Shown: positions 1 to 8,726 of the stretch, piece after piece
Position numbering within the stretch: the stretch's first letter is position 1
Layout: every line of letters starts with the position of its first letter
Assembly: GCA_014874455.1 (NCBI GenBank)
Contig: JADBJL010000090.1
Span: 62,001-126,000, forward strand
Length of the DNA stretch: 64,000 nucleotides
Direction of reading: 5' to 3'
From: Thermomicrobiaceae bacterium
Lineage (GTDB): Bacteria > Chloroflexota > Chloroflexia > Thermomicrobiales > Thermomicrobiaceae
Notes under the pieces: generated by a model
What the model saw: the letters and a program-made list of their open reading frames with translations, nothing else
Databases searched by the model: none
Told to the model about the DNA's origin: nothing
Made by a program: the position numbers and the translations under genes

Positions 1-1
1 C

Positions 2-1093
2 GCAGGCGAGGTGCGCGACTTCGACCCAGTTCACTGGCTGGGCCCGAAGGAGGCGCGTCGCACCGACCGCTTCATCCAGTTCGCCGTTGCCGCTGCCCGG
101 CTGGCGCTCCAGCAAGCCGGACTGGAGATTGCCGGTGACCTCGCAAATCGAACTGCGGTGATCATCGGCAGTGCGCTGGGGGGAATGGAGACGATCGAAC
201 GCGAGCTAGGCGTCCTTTTCACTCGCGGGCCGTCGCGCGTGAGCCCCTTTCTGATTCCGATGTTCCTGCCTGACATGGCCGCGGGCTACATATCGATCGT
301 TACTGGCGCGCGTGGGCCGAACTTCTCGACGCTTTCGGCCTGCGCGAGCGGGGCTCACGCGATCGGCGAGGGAGCCGAGATCATCCGGCGGGGGCAGGCT
401 GACGTCGTCCTCGCTGGGGGGAGCGAAGCGGCCATTACTCGTGGGATCATCGCTGCCTTCTGCGCTCTCCAGGCGTTGTCCACCAGGAACGATGAGCCAC
501 GAACGGCCAGTCGTCCCTTCGACCTGACTCGGGACGGATTCGTGATTGCGGAGGGCGCGGCTGTGCTGGTGCTGGAACGGCTCGACCATGCCCTGGCGCG
601 TGGGGCGCTGATCCTCGCTGAACTGACAGGTTATGCATCGACGGCCGACGCGTACCACATCGTCCAACCGTGTGCCAGTGGAGAAGGGGCGGCGCGCTGC
701 ATGCGGCTCGCCATCGACGATGCCGGACTCACGCCGGGGGACATCGACTACGTGAACGCGCACGGAACCTCGACGCCGCTGAACGACGCGGCGGAGACCA
801 CGGCGATCAAGGCGGCCTTCGCCGGACATCGGATTCCCCCGGTCAGCTCGACGAAGTCGCTGACCGGGCACCTGCTGGGCGCGGCCGGCGCGGTGGAGGC
901 GGTCTTCGCGATCCTGGCCTTGCAGCATCAGGTTATCCCGCCGACCTGGCACCTGCGCGAGCCGGATCCGGCGTGCGATCTCGACTATGTCCCAGAGGGG
1001 CCTCGGCCGGCGCGGCTGCGCCACGCCATGAGCAACGCCTTCGGTTTCGGCGGGCACAATACCTCGCTGATCTTCAGCCGCTACGAGGAGTAG
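2..1093 (+). CDS. fabF: 3-oxoacyl-[acyl-carrier-protein] synthase II (FabF/KAS II), 5' truncated by window edge
   Basis: Frame is open from the window start (..AGEVRDFDPVHWLGPKEARRTDRF). Active-site context TLSACASGAHAIGEGAEIIRRG, NAHGTSTPLNDAAET and KSLTGHLLGAAGAVEA, plus terminal NAFGFGGHN, are typical of KAS II. Confidence 0.95.
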   Translation, partial: AGEVRDFDPVHWLGPKEARRTDRFIQFAVAAARLALQQAGLEIAGDLANRTAVIIGSALGGMETIERELGVLFTRGPSRVSPFLIPMFLPDMAAGYISIVTGARGPNFSTLSACASGAHAIGEGAEIIRRGQADVVLAGGSEAAITRGIIAAFCALQALSTRNDEPRTASRPFDLTRDGFVIAEGAAVLVLERLDHALARGALILAELTGYASTADAYHIVQPCASGEGAARCMRLAIDDAGLTPGDIDYVNAHGTSTPLNDAAETTAIKAAFAGHRIPPVSSTKSLTGHLLGAAGAVEAVFAILALQHQVIPPTWHLREPDPACDLDYVPEGPRPARLRHAMSNAFGFGGHNTSLIFSRYEE

Positions 1094-1239
1094 CTAAGAC
1101 GCTCGCAGCAGGCTTCCGCCGCCAGCCTGGCCGTCCACTTGCGGGTCGTGTCCGCCTCGATTCTTTGGCGTGGCCGAGCGCGGGGCTGAAGGCTTGCGCT
1201 CGGCCCATTAAGCCGGCTCACCTGCCCTCACCCCCTGCC

Positions 1240-1265
1240 CCCTCTCCCGACGGTTCGGGAGAGGG
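1240..1265. repeat. Intergenic inverted repeat CCCTCTCCCGA-cggt-TCGGGAGAGGG, downstream of 'CCCTCACCCCCTGCC'
   Basis: Perfect 11-bp inverted repeat with a 4-nt loop, read directly; non-coding gap between fabF and rpoD. Confidence 0.7.
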
Positions 1266-1530
1266 TCGCGCGCTACGCCAGCGATCGAACTCGCGCCACC
1301 TCGCGTCGCCCTGAGGGACGAACGGCCTCTGAAGCTGCGCAGCTAACCCACGACCTGAGACGGAGCCCGGTGCCCAAGCGCTGGCTCAACGGGGCCCCCC
1401 GCAGCATCCGGCGAGGCCGTGGGATGTCCCCACCTCTGCGACTTTCGACCCTCACCGCAGCGTCGCCACCCCCTCTGCCGCTCGCGGGGGAAGAGCCACC
1501 GTGGAAGTTCGGCTTACACGTGGGAAGCAT

Positions 1531-1556
1531 CGAGCGCCCGACCATGCGGGCGCTCG
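1531..1556 (-). terminator. Candidate hairpin downstream of rpoD (CGAGCGCCCG-accatg-CGGGCGCTCG)
   Basis: Perfect 10-bp GC-rich stem, 26 bp past the rpoD stop. No U-tract, so terminator function is uncertain. Confidence 0.45.
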
Positions 1557-1581
1557 CCAGACGCACGGGCTGTGCCTAGGC

Positions 1582-2754
1582 TCAGTCCAGGTAGCCGCGC
1601 AGGACGCGGCTGCAGCTCGGATGGCGCAGCTTGCGCAGCGCCTTCGCCTCGATCTGCCTGATACGCTCGCGTGTGATCCCGAACTCGCGGCCGACCTCTT
1701 CGAGCGTCCGGAACTGGCCGTCTTCCAGCCCGAAGCGGAGGATGATGATCCGCCGTTCACGCTCGCTGAGCCGGCTCAGCGCCTCCTCGATCTGACTGCG
1801 CAGCAACTGTTGCGACGCAAGTTCCAGGGGTGCGGGCATCGACTCGTCCTCGATGAAGTCGCCGAGAAAGGCATCACCGTCCTGACCGACCGGAGCCTCG
1901 AGCGAGACCGGCAGGCGAGCCGCTTCGAGCACCTGGCGCACCTTCTCTTCGGGGAGATCGAGTGCCCGAGCGACCTCGAGCTGCGTCGGCTCGCGTTCGA
2001 GGATCTGCTGGAGCCGGTGACTCATCTTCTTGACCCGATTGATCGTCTCGCCGACGTGGACGGGTAGGCGGATGGTGCGACTCTGGTCGGAAATCGCACG
2101 GGTGATCGCCTGGCGAATCCACCAGGTGGCGTAGGTGGAGAACTTGTACCCTCGTTTGTAGTCGAACTTGTCGGTGGCCTTCATCAGGCCGATATTGCCC
2201 TCCTGGATGAGGTCGAGGAACGAGAGCCCACGCCCGACATACTTCTTGGCCACGCTGACGACAAGCCGGAGGTTCGCCTGGATCAAGTGCGCGCGTGCCC
2301 GCTCGCCGTCCTCCTTGTCGGCGACGAGTTCCGCGCGCTCCTCTTCACTCGTGTAGTCTCCGGTACGGAGCCGCTGTTCAGCGACCTTGCCTCGCTCCAT
2401 CCGCTTGGCGAGCCATACTTCCTCCTGCGAGGTGAGAAGGGCTGTTTCACCGATCTCCTGGAGATAGAGCCGCACGGTGTCGCTGACGCTCGACAGCGCG
2501 TCGTCGGGATCGGCCCGATGGCCGTGAGTGCCAAGCCGGCGACTCAGGAGCGAAGGCTGGGCATCTGGAACCGGATGGTGGTCGGGGTCGTCCTCGTCTT
2601 GGATCTCGATACCCTGCTCTTCCAGGGTCGGGTAGAATTCATCGAGCGACGCGATATCGTCTTCGGCATGTGGAAAGGCTGCCATGATCTCGTCGGCGCG
2701 CACATATCCGCGATCTCGGCCGCGCTGAATCAGGCTGGAGTCCATGGAATCCAT
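1582..2754 (-). CDS. rpoD: RNA polymerase primary sigma factor, sigma-70 family
   Basis: [55 protein letters not shown] (region 2) and [30 protein letters not shown] (region 4.2). Confidence 0.96.
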   Translation of the reverse strand: MDSMDSSLIQRGRDRGYVRADEIMAAFPHAEDDIASLDEFYPTLEEQGIEIQDEDDPDHHPVPDAQPSLLSRRLGTHGHRADPDDALSSVSDTVRLYLQEIGETALLTSQEEVWLAKRMERGKVAEQRLRTGDYTSEEERAELVADKEDGERARAHLIQANLRLVVSVAKKYVGRGLSFLDLIQEGNIGLMKATDKFDYKRGYKFSTYATWWIRQAITRAISDQSRTIRLPVHVGETINRVKKMSHRLQQILEREPTQLEVARALDLPEEKVRQVLEAARLPVSLEAPVGQDGDAFLGDFIEDESMPAPLELASQQLLRSQIEEALSRLSERERRIIILRFGLEDGQFRTLEEVGREFGITRERIRQIEAKALRKLRHPSCSRVLRGYLD

Positions 2755-2933
2755 AGGACGTCACCCCACTCTTCAGGCTACCCTACCCCGCACCCGCAGA
2801 CGAGAGAAAGAAATCGCCCTGCGGCTCGCAGCGCAGGGCGGTCTGAACATGCAGAGGCGACTTCCGAGCGAGCGGTTCTGCTCCGTTTGTCCCAGTGTTT
2901 GGTTTCATGCCCGCCGTGTCACTCCCCGCGGAC

Positions 2934-2962
2934 AGTATATCGTGATTTTGCTACCATTTCAA
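2934..2962 (-). promoter_or_regulatory. Candidate sigma-70 promoter for rpoD: TTGAAA-17-TATACT
   Basis: On the minus strand: TTGAAA tggtagcaaaatcacga TATACT, about 180 bp upstream of the rpoD start. Confidence 0.7.
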
Positions 2963-3046
2963 GCTCGGAGTACGAAACGGCAGGACCAGAGCGACTGAGT
3001 ACCAGAAACGGCAAACTGGACTTCTCGTGAAACAATCGTAGGACGC

Positions 3047-3553
3047 ATGCTGACGGTCATAGGCGTCGACCCGGGTACGGCCTTACTCGGCTTTGGAGTC
3101 ATCCAGGACAGCGACCCACCACGGTCACTGGGATACGGGGTCGTCGTGACACAGCCCGATCGGCCGATGGCCGAGCGCCTCCTGCAGCTCTACACCGAAC
3201 TCGGTGCGCTCCTCGACCGTTTCCGCCCCGCGGCGGTGGCGCTCGAACAGCTCTTTTTCGCCCGTAACGTCACGACGGCGCTCGCGGTGGGCCAGGCGCG
3301 AGGGATAGTCCTGCTCCTCTCGGCGCAACGCGGGATCCCGGTGGTCGAGTACAAACCAGCCGAGGTGAAGCAGGCGATAGCCGGGTATGGCCGAGCCACC
3401 AAGGCTCAGATGCAGGAAATGGTGCGCCTGCTCCTCGATTTGCCTGCCCCTCCTCAGCCAGACGACGCCGCTGACGCGCTGGCCATCGCCCTGTGCCATC
3501 TGCAACACGCTCGCTTCGAACGTCAACTCAGGGTATTCCGTGACGGTGAGTAG
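3047..3553 (+). CDS. ruvC: Crossover junction endodeoxyribonuclease RuvC
   Basis: MLTVIGVDPGTALLGFGVIQ; ALEQLFFARNVTTALAVGQARGI; PDDAADALAIALCH. Confidence 0.95.
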   Translation: MLTVIGVDPGTALLGFGVIQDSDPPRSLGYGVVVTQPDRPMAERLLQLYTELGALLDRFRPAAVALEQLFFARNVTTALAVGQARGIVLLLSAQRGIPVVEYKPAEVKQAIAGYGRATKAQMQEMVRLLLDLPAPPQPDDAADALAIALCHLQHARFERQLRVFRDGE

Positions 3554-3555
3554 CG

Positions 3556-4359
3556 GTGCCTGCCCGTATCCGTGCCGATGAACGCTTACTCCAGCAAGGG
3601 CTCGTCGAATCCCGCAGCCAGGCGCGGGCACTGATCCTGGCGGGGCGGGTATGGCTGGGTGACCAGCGGGTCGACAAGCCAGGGATGCTCGTTCCGGTCG
3701 ACGCGGAACTGACGGTCACCCGGCCACCTCGCTTCGTGAGCCGTGGTGGCGAGAAGCTCGATTACGCGTTGACGGCGTTCGGGATCGATGTCGCGGGGCT
3801 CGTCTGCGCAGATTTCGGTGCCTCGACCGGTGGCTTCACCGATGCGCTGTTGCAACGGGGGGCGAGCCGCGTCTACGCGATCGATGTGGGGTACGGTCAA
3901 CTCGACTACCGGTTGCGTCGCGATCCGCGTGTGGTGGTGATGGAACGCACCAACGTTCGCTATCTGGAGCGACTGCCTGAGCCAGTCGACCTGGTTACGA
4001 TCGATGTATCGTTCATTTCGCTGCGGCTTGTCCTGCCAGCGGCACGTCGTGTCTTGCGGCCGGGCGGTCGGGTTATCGCTCTCATCAAGCCGCAGTTCGA
4101 GGCTGGGCGCGGGCGGGTCGGCAAAGGAGGGATCGTGCGCGACCCTGCGGTTCACCGCGAAGTGCTGGAAACGGTGCTGGCGAGTGCGATCGAGCAAGGG
4201 TTTACACCGGCAGGTCTGGTGCGTTCGCCGATCTTGGGGGCAGAGGGAAACGTCGAGTTTCTCGCTTTGCTGCGTCTCGATACCCAGATGCCCACCGTCT
4301 CCCTGGAGAGCTTGATCGCGTCGGCGCTTAGGGCCGAATCGGGCGGGAGAGAGCAGTGA
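3556..4359 (+). CDS. tlyA: TlyA-family rRNA (cytidine-2'-O)-methyltransferase, S4 + FtsJ-like
   Basis: S4-like N-terminus (IRADERLLQQGLVESRSQARALILAGRVWLGDQRVDKPG); FVSRGGEKLDYAL; DFGASTGGFTDALLQRGA; ALIKPQFEAGR. Confidence 0.9.
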   Translation: MPARIRADERLLQQGLVESRSQARALILAGRVWLGDQRVDKPGMLVPVDAELTVTRPPRFVSRGGEKLDYALTAFGIDVAGLVCADFGASTGGFTDALLQRGASRVYAIDVGYGQLDYRLRRDPRVVVMERTNVRYLERLPEPVDLVTIDVSFISLRLVLPAARRVLRPGGRVIALIKPQFEAGRGRVGKGGIVRDPAVHREVLETVLASAIEQGFTPAGLVRSPILGAEGNVEFLALLRLDTQMPTVSLESLIASALRAESGGREQ

Positions 4360-5153
4360 AGCAGGCTGAGCGAGACGTGTTCGCCGCGATCCGTGCAGCC
4401 GTGTTGGGTGAGACCGACGTCGGATCGGTCGGGAACCCCGGACTGTGGCTGGATCCCGGACGCGAGGCACGAACCGGCACACCGGAAGTCGTCCTGGCGG
4501 AGGGAAAGACGTCCGAGCAGCTCCTGGAGAGCGCGAGGACGATGCTGACACGCACCGGTCGAGTCATCGTCAGCCGCGTGGCCGAGGAGCAGCGGAGGGA
4601 ACTGGAAGGCGCGTTCCCGGACGTCGCGTGGCGACATAACCCAGGAGGTCGAACGATCGTCGGTCGCACCGCCCAGTACTCTCTTCCTTACTCGGGAGGT
4701 CGTGTGGGGATCCTAACGGCCGGCGCCTCAGACTACCCCGCGGCCGATGAGGCCCGGCTGGTCGCTGAGGAGATGGGATGTGCAGTCCAGCTCTACCAAG
4801 ACGTAGGCGTGGCTGGGCTGCACCGCCTTATCGTGCCGGTACGCGAGTTGCTCGCCTGGAAGGCCGACGTCGTGATCGTCGCGGCTGGGATGGACGGTGC
4901 GCTCGCTTCCGTGGTCTCAGGCTTGGTGCCGCTCCCGGTGATCGGCTTACCGACGGCTGTCGGTTACGGGGCAGGCGGCAGGGGCGAAGCCGCGTTGCTC
5001 AGTATGCTGCAGACGTGCGCGCCCGGCCTCGTCGTCGTCAACATCGACAACGGTATCGGTGCCGGGATCGCCGCCGCGCGTATCGCCGGGCTCGCCGCCC
5101 GGATGCGACGAGAGGCCAAAGAGGCGATCAGTGCGACCCCAGCGGAAGATTGA
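4356..5153 (+). CDS. larB: LarB-like protein (nickel-pincer cofactor biosynthesis / AIR carboxylase-like)
   Basis: GILTAGASDYPAADEARLVAEEMG, QDVGVAGLHRL, VVIVAAGMDGALASVVSGLVPLPVIGLPTAVGYG, NIDNGIGAG. Confidence 0.82.
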   Translation: MKQAERDVFAAIRAAVLGETDVGSVGNPGLWLDPGREARTGTPEVVLAEGKTSEQLLESARTMLTRTGRVIVSRVAEEQRRELEGAFPDVAWRHNPGGRTIVGRTAQYSLPYSGGRVGILTAGASDYPAADEARLVAEEMGCAVQLYQDVGVAGLHRLIVPVRELLAWKADVVIVAAGMDGALASVVSGLVPLPVIGLPTAVGYGAGGRGEAALLSMLQTCAPGLVVVNIDNGIGAGIAAARIAGLAARMRREAKEAISATPAED

Positions 5154-6081
5154 GCCGGAGGCCTTTCAACAGTCGCTCCGCGAGGGTACGCGGGTCGACC
5201 TGGCGCGTCACCAGGGCAGCTCGCTCGTTTTCTGGTAGCGCCGCCAGAGCGCTGTCGAGCCGCTCCTCGAGCGCTTCGAGCGCAAGGAAGCGTACCTCGC
5301 TCAACAGGCGGCGCTGCAGCCGTTCGAGCCGCTGCCCCGTCGCGTCAAGTTGTGTCCGGTGGTCGAGAATGCCTTGGAGGAGGGAGGCGACACCATCGCC
5401 TGTCGTCGCGACCGTCGCGTGGATCGGAATATGCGGTGAGGCGGCTCCGGCGAGGCGCTGGAGCGACCGCAGGTCACCGACCACACGCGCAGCCTCGGGT
5501 AAATCGGCTTTGTTGACGACGAAGATATCGGCGATCTCCAGTGTGCCCGCCTTGAGCGCCTGCACATGGTCGCCGAGCCCGGGAACGAGCACGAGCACCG
5601 TCGTGTCGGCGAGGCGGGCGATCTCGACATCGTCCTGGCCGGCACCCACGGTCTCCAGCACGATGAGATCGAACCCGAACGCATCGAGCAGGTGCGCCAT
5701 TGCGCAGAGCGACGGCGCCAATCCCCCACAGCGGCCGCGGCTGGTCAGGCTGCGGACGAAGACCCCGTCGTCGGACGCGATGTCGAGCATCCGGATGCGA
5801 TCTCCCATCACCGCGCCGCCCGTGATCGGGCTCGTGGGGTCGACGGCGAGCACGGCGATGGTCAGACCGAGGCGCCGAGCCTCGCGCGCCAGCGCCGCGA
5901 TCAACGTGCTCTTTCCAGCGCCGGGTGGGCCGGTTATGCCGACCAGATGCGCCCGTCCGGTCTGCCGGAAGAACTCGCGCTCAGCCGCGAGGCCGAGCGG
6001 GGTGCGGTTTTCCACATGCGTCAGCAGGCGGGCGAGCGCGCGCCGGTCACCGGCTCGAACGCGGGCCAGGAGGTCACTCAC
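5128..6081 (-). CDS. meaB: Methylmalonyl-CoA mutase-associated GTPase MeaB/ArgK
   Basis: [88 protein letters not shown]. Confidence 0.95.
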   Translation of the reverse strand: MSDLLARVRAGDRRALARLLTHVENRTPLGLAAEREFFRQTGRAHLVGITGPPGAGKSTLIAALAREARRLGLTIAVLAVDPTSPITGGAVMGDRIRMLDIASDDGVFVRSLTSRGRCGGLAPSLCAMAHLLDAFGFDLIVLETVGAGQDDVEIARLADTTVLVLVPGLGDHVQALKAGTLEIADIFVVNKADLPEAARVVGDLRSLQRLAGAASPHIPIHATVATTGDGVASLLQGILDHRTQLDATGQRLERLQRRLLSEVRFLALEALEERLDSALAALPENERAALVTRQVDPRTLAERLLKGLRLNLPLGSH

Positions 6082-6527
6082 GAGCCACGCTCCCGATCGG
6101 GCGCGTGTTCGCGGATGAACGCGACGATCTCGTGCAGGGGGGTTCCTGGGCCGAAGACGGCAGCGATCCCCAGTGCTTGCAGGTGCGGGATGTCTTCTTT
6201 CGGGATGATCCCGCCAGCGACCACCAGGACATCGTCGAGACCAGCGCGGCGGAGTTCTTGCATGATCTGGGGGAAGAGCTGGTTGTGCGCGCCGGAGAGG
6301 ATGCTCAAGCCGACGACATCGACGTCCTCGTCCGCGGCGGCGCGGGCGATCCTTTCCGGCGTCTGAAAGAGACCCGTATAGATCACCTCCATTCCGGCGT
6401 CACGCAACGCGCGAGCGAGCACCTTAGCCCCGCGGTCATGGCCGTCGAGACCGGGCTTAGCGATTAGCACCCGGAGGGGGCGCGACCGCTGACGTCTGCC
6501 TGTTGCCACTGCCGCCTGCTCGACCAT
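6078..6527 (-). CDS. Stand-alone cobalamin-binding subunit of methylmalonyl-CoA mutase (C-terminal domain protein)
   Basis: [40 protein letters not shown] (DxHxxG B12 motif), [24 protein letters not shown]. Confidence 0.93.
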   Translation of the reverse strand: MVEQAAVATGRRQRSRPLRVLIAKPGLDGHDRGAKVLARALRDAGMEVIYTGLFQTPERIARAAADEDVDVVGLSILSGAHNQLFPQIMQELRRAGLDDVLVVAGGIIPKEDIPHLQALGIAAVFGPGTPLHEIVAFIREHAPDRERGS

Positions 6528-6572
6528 CGCCTCGTTCCCTCGCCTTCTCGGTCGCCCGACGCAGAAACGTGA

Positions 6573-7139
6573 TCAATAGTGCAGTCCGCGTCGGAGCTGC
6601 TGGGGCTCCGTCTCCCGAGACTTGACCGTTCGCATGACGGTCACAGTGTCGGCCGCATCCTCCAACGCTGGCGTCGCGGCGCGGCCAGTCACGACGATGT
6701 CCGTCCACGGCGCAGCCTTCTCCATCAGTTCGAGCACAGTTCGGTCGGGCACCATCCCCTCATCGACGAGCGTCAAGAGCCCGTCGAGGATCAAGATATT
6801 CGTCACGCGCTGCGCGATGTGTCTCCGTGCTTCGCGCAACGCGAACTCGAGTCGCTCGGGGGCGATGCCAGGGCCGGCAATATCCTCGGCTCGAGTGCTG
6901 ACATCGATCAAGCCGTACTGAGAGAGCGATACCCCGGTGAGGAAGGACACCGCCGCCACCTCGCCGCGCTCGCGACCCGTCTTCAAAAACTGGATGATAT
7001 GGATGCGCAAACTGTGACCAGCTCCCCGTAGGGCGATGCCCAGCGCCGCATCCGAGGTTCGCCGCTCGTCGCCGACCAGGAGCATCAGATAGCCACGGCC
7101 CTCAGGGCGCTGCTCGTTGCCAACCTGCTCCTCCTGCAT
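6573..7139 (-). CDS. Divergent CobA/BtuR (corrinoid adenosyltransferase)-family protein with degenerate nucleotide-binding motifs
   Basis: Overall CobA-like pattern (LMLLVGDERRTSDAALGIALRGAGHSLRIHIIQFLKTG ... ILILDGLLTLVDEGMV ... DIVVTGRAATPALEDAADTVTVMR), but the P-loop reads GDERRTSDAA. Confidence 0.7.
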   Translation of the reverse strand: MQEEQVGNEQRPEGRGYLMLLVGDERRTSDAALGIALRGAGHSLRIHIIQFLKTGRERGEVAAVSFLTGVSLSQYGLIDVSTRAEDIAGPGIAPERLEFALREARRHIAQRVTNILILDGLLTLVDEGMVPDRTVLELMEKAAPWTDIVVTGRAATPALEDAADTVTVMRTVKSRETEPQQLRRGLHY

Positions 7140-7167
7140 ACCTGGATCCTCCACTCCCTCAGGGACG

Positions 7168-8025
7168 CTACTCCTGGTAGCGGTAGAAACCTTCACCGCT
7201 CTTTCTCCCAAGTTTGCCAGCCGCGACCATCTGCCGCAGGAGGGGACACGGGCGATACTTCGGATCACCCAGATCGTGGTGCAGCACCTCGAGGATATGG
7301 AGAACCACGTCCAGGCCGATCAGATCCGCCAGCTCCAGCGGCCCCATCGGGTGGTTGGCACCAAGGCGTAGAACGGTGTCGATCGCTTCAGCCGGAGCGA
7401 CTCCCTCCATCAAGGCATAGATCGCCTCGTTGATCATCGGTACGAGCACGCGGTTCGACACGAACCCCGGCGAGTCGTTGACGACGACCGGGGTCTTACC
7501 GAGCCGCTGCGCGAACTCCACCGCCGCCTCAACAGCCTGGTCACCAGTGCGCAAGCCGCGGACGACCTCGACCAGCTTCATGACCGGTACCGGATTGAAG
7601 AAGTGGAGCCCGATCACCTGCCCTGGCCGTTGAGTTGCCGCTGCCAGGAGCGTGATCGAGATCGAGGAAGTGTTGGATGCCAGCAGCGCTTCTGGCGCGG
7701 CATACTGATCCAGTCGCCGGAACACGTCTTGCTTGAGCTCGACCACTTCAGGGACGGCCTCGATGACGAGGTCGGCATCGGCAACAGCCTGCAGGTCGGT
7801 ATCCAGGGCGATGAGGCTCAGCGCAACAGCCGCCTGTTCTCGATCCAGCCGGCCACGCTCGACGGCACGGTCGAGTTGCCGCCGGATCTCTTCCAACGAG
7901 GCGCGCACGAGCTCGGGCTCGCGGTCGATCAAGGTGACGACAATCCCTGCCTGAGCGACCACCTGGGCGATGCCCCGGCCCATCGTACCCGCACCCACGA
8001 CTGCAACCCGTTGAATGCGATTCAC
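7168..8025 (-). CDS. 3-hydroxybutyryl-CoA dehydrogenase
   Basis: VAVVGAGTMGRGIAQVVAQAG; NTSSISITLLAAATQRPGQVIGLHFFNPVPVMKLVEVVRG; NDSPGFVSNRVLVPMINEAIY. Confidence 0.95.
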   Translation of the reverse strand: MNRIQRVAVVGAGTMGRGIAQVVAQAGIVVTLIDREPELVRASLEEIRRQLDRAVERGRLDREQAAVALSLIALDTDLQAVADADLVIEAVPEVVELKQDVFRRLDQYAAPEALLASNTSSISITLLAAATQRPGQVIGLHFFNPVPVMKLVEVVRGLRTGDQAVEAAVEFAQRLGKTPVVVNDSPGFVSNRVLVPMINEAIYALMEGVAPAEAIDTVLRLGANHPMGPLELADLIGLDVVLHILEVLHHDLGDPKYRPCPLLRQMVAAGKLGRKSGEGFYRYQE

Positions 8026-8093
8026 GGTCGTGTCTCCCGCCTGTTACTAGTCCGAACTCTCGTCCTCACTCGCCTGTTTGCCGCCTCTTCTCA

Positions 8094-8726
8094 TCACTCG
8101 GCATGCGCGGCGTCGTCTTCCGTCCGGGTGACGGGGCGCCGCTCGGGACGGATCGGACGGTTGAACCGGTTCATGGCACGCACTATACCCTCCTGGCTCC
8201 ACGTCAGGGCAGCGTCGACCGCGCGCTCGACAATGCCTGCCAGTGCCGACTCCTCCTCAGGACGAAAACGACTCAGCACGTACGCAGTGACATCACGCCC
8301 GTCGCTGGGACGCCCGATGCCGATCCGAAGCCGCGCGAACCGGTCGCTCCCGAGCGCCGCGATGATCGATTCCACGCCATGGTGCCCACCACTGCTGCCG
8401 CCCAGGCGCAGCCGGATCGAGCCAAAGGGTAAGTCGACGTCGTCGTACACGACGAGTAGCCGATCGAGCGGTACCCGGTACCAGGCGATCGCCTGGCGGA
8501 CAGCTCGGCCACTCAGGTTCATGAAGGTCATCGGTTTGACGAGGATCAGGCGGACGCTCCCCGCTTCGGCCAGAGCGATCTCGGCTTCGAAACGGTTGAG
8601 CCACCGATCGACGCCGAGTCGGCGCGCCAGCGCGTCGACGACCAGGAAGCCGACGTTATGGCGAGTGCGTGCATAGCGCGGGCCGGGATTCCCGAGGCCG
8701 ACAATGACCTTGATTTCCTGGCTCAT
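8094..8726 (-). CDS. pth: Peptidyl-tRNA hydrolase
   Basis: VIVGLGNPGPRYARTRHNVGFLVVDALA; KPMTFMNLSGRAV; DDVDLPFGSIRLRLGGSSGGHHGVESI. Start chosen at MSQEIKV, inside the longer ORF 8094..8870. Confidence 0.95.
   Translation of the reverse strand: MSQEIKVIVGLGNPGPRYARTRHNVGFLVVDALARRLGVDRWLNRFEAEIALAEAGSVRLILVKPMTFMNLSGRAVRQAIAWYRVPLDRLLVVYDDVDLPFGSIRLRLGGSSGGHHGVESIIAALGSDRFARLRIGIGRPSDGRDVTAYVLSRFRPEEESALAGIVERAVDAALTWSQEGIVRAMNRFNRPIRPERRPVTRTEDDAAHAE

Noticed and set aside
11-1093. ORF-track start of fabF at position 11
   Set aside because: The frame is open to the window edge and the GTG lies inside conserved protein; the gene is truncated, not starting here.
4778-6118. 446-aa plus-strand ORF overlapping larB and meaB
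   Set aside because: Arg/Ser-rich shadow of two well-supported genes; no family motif.
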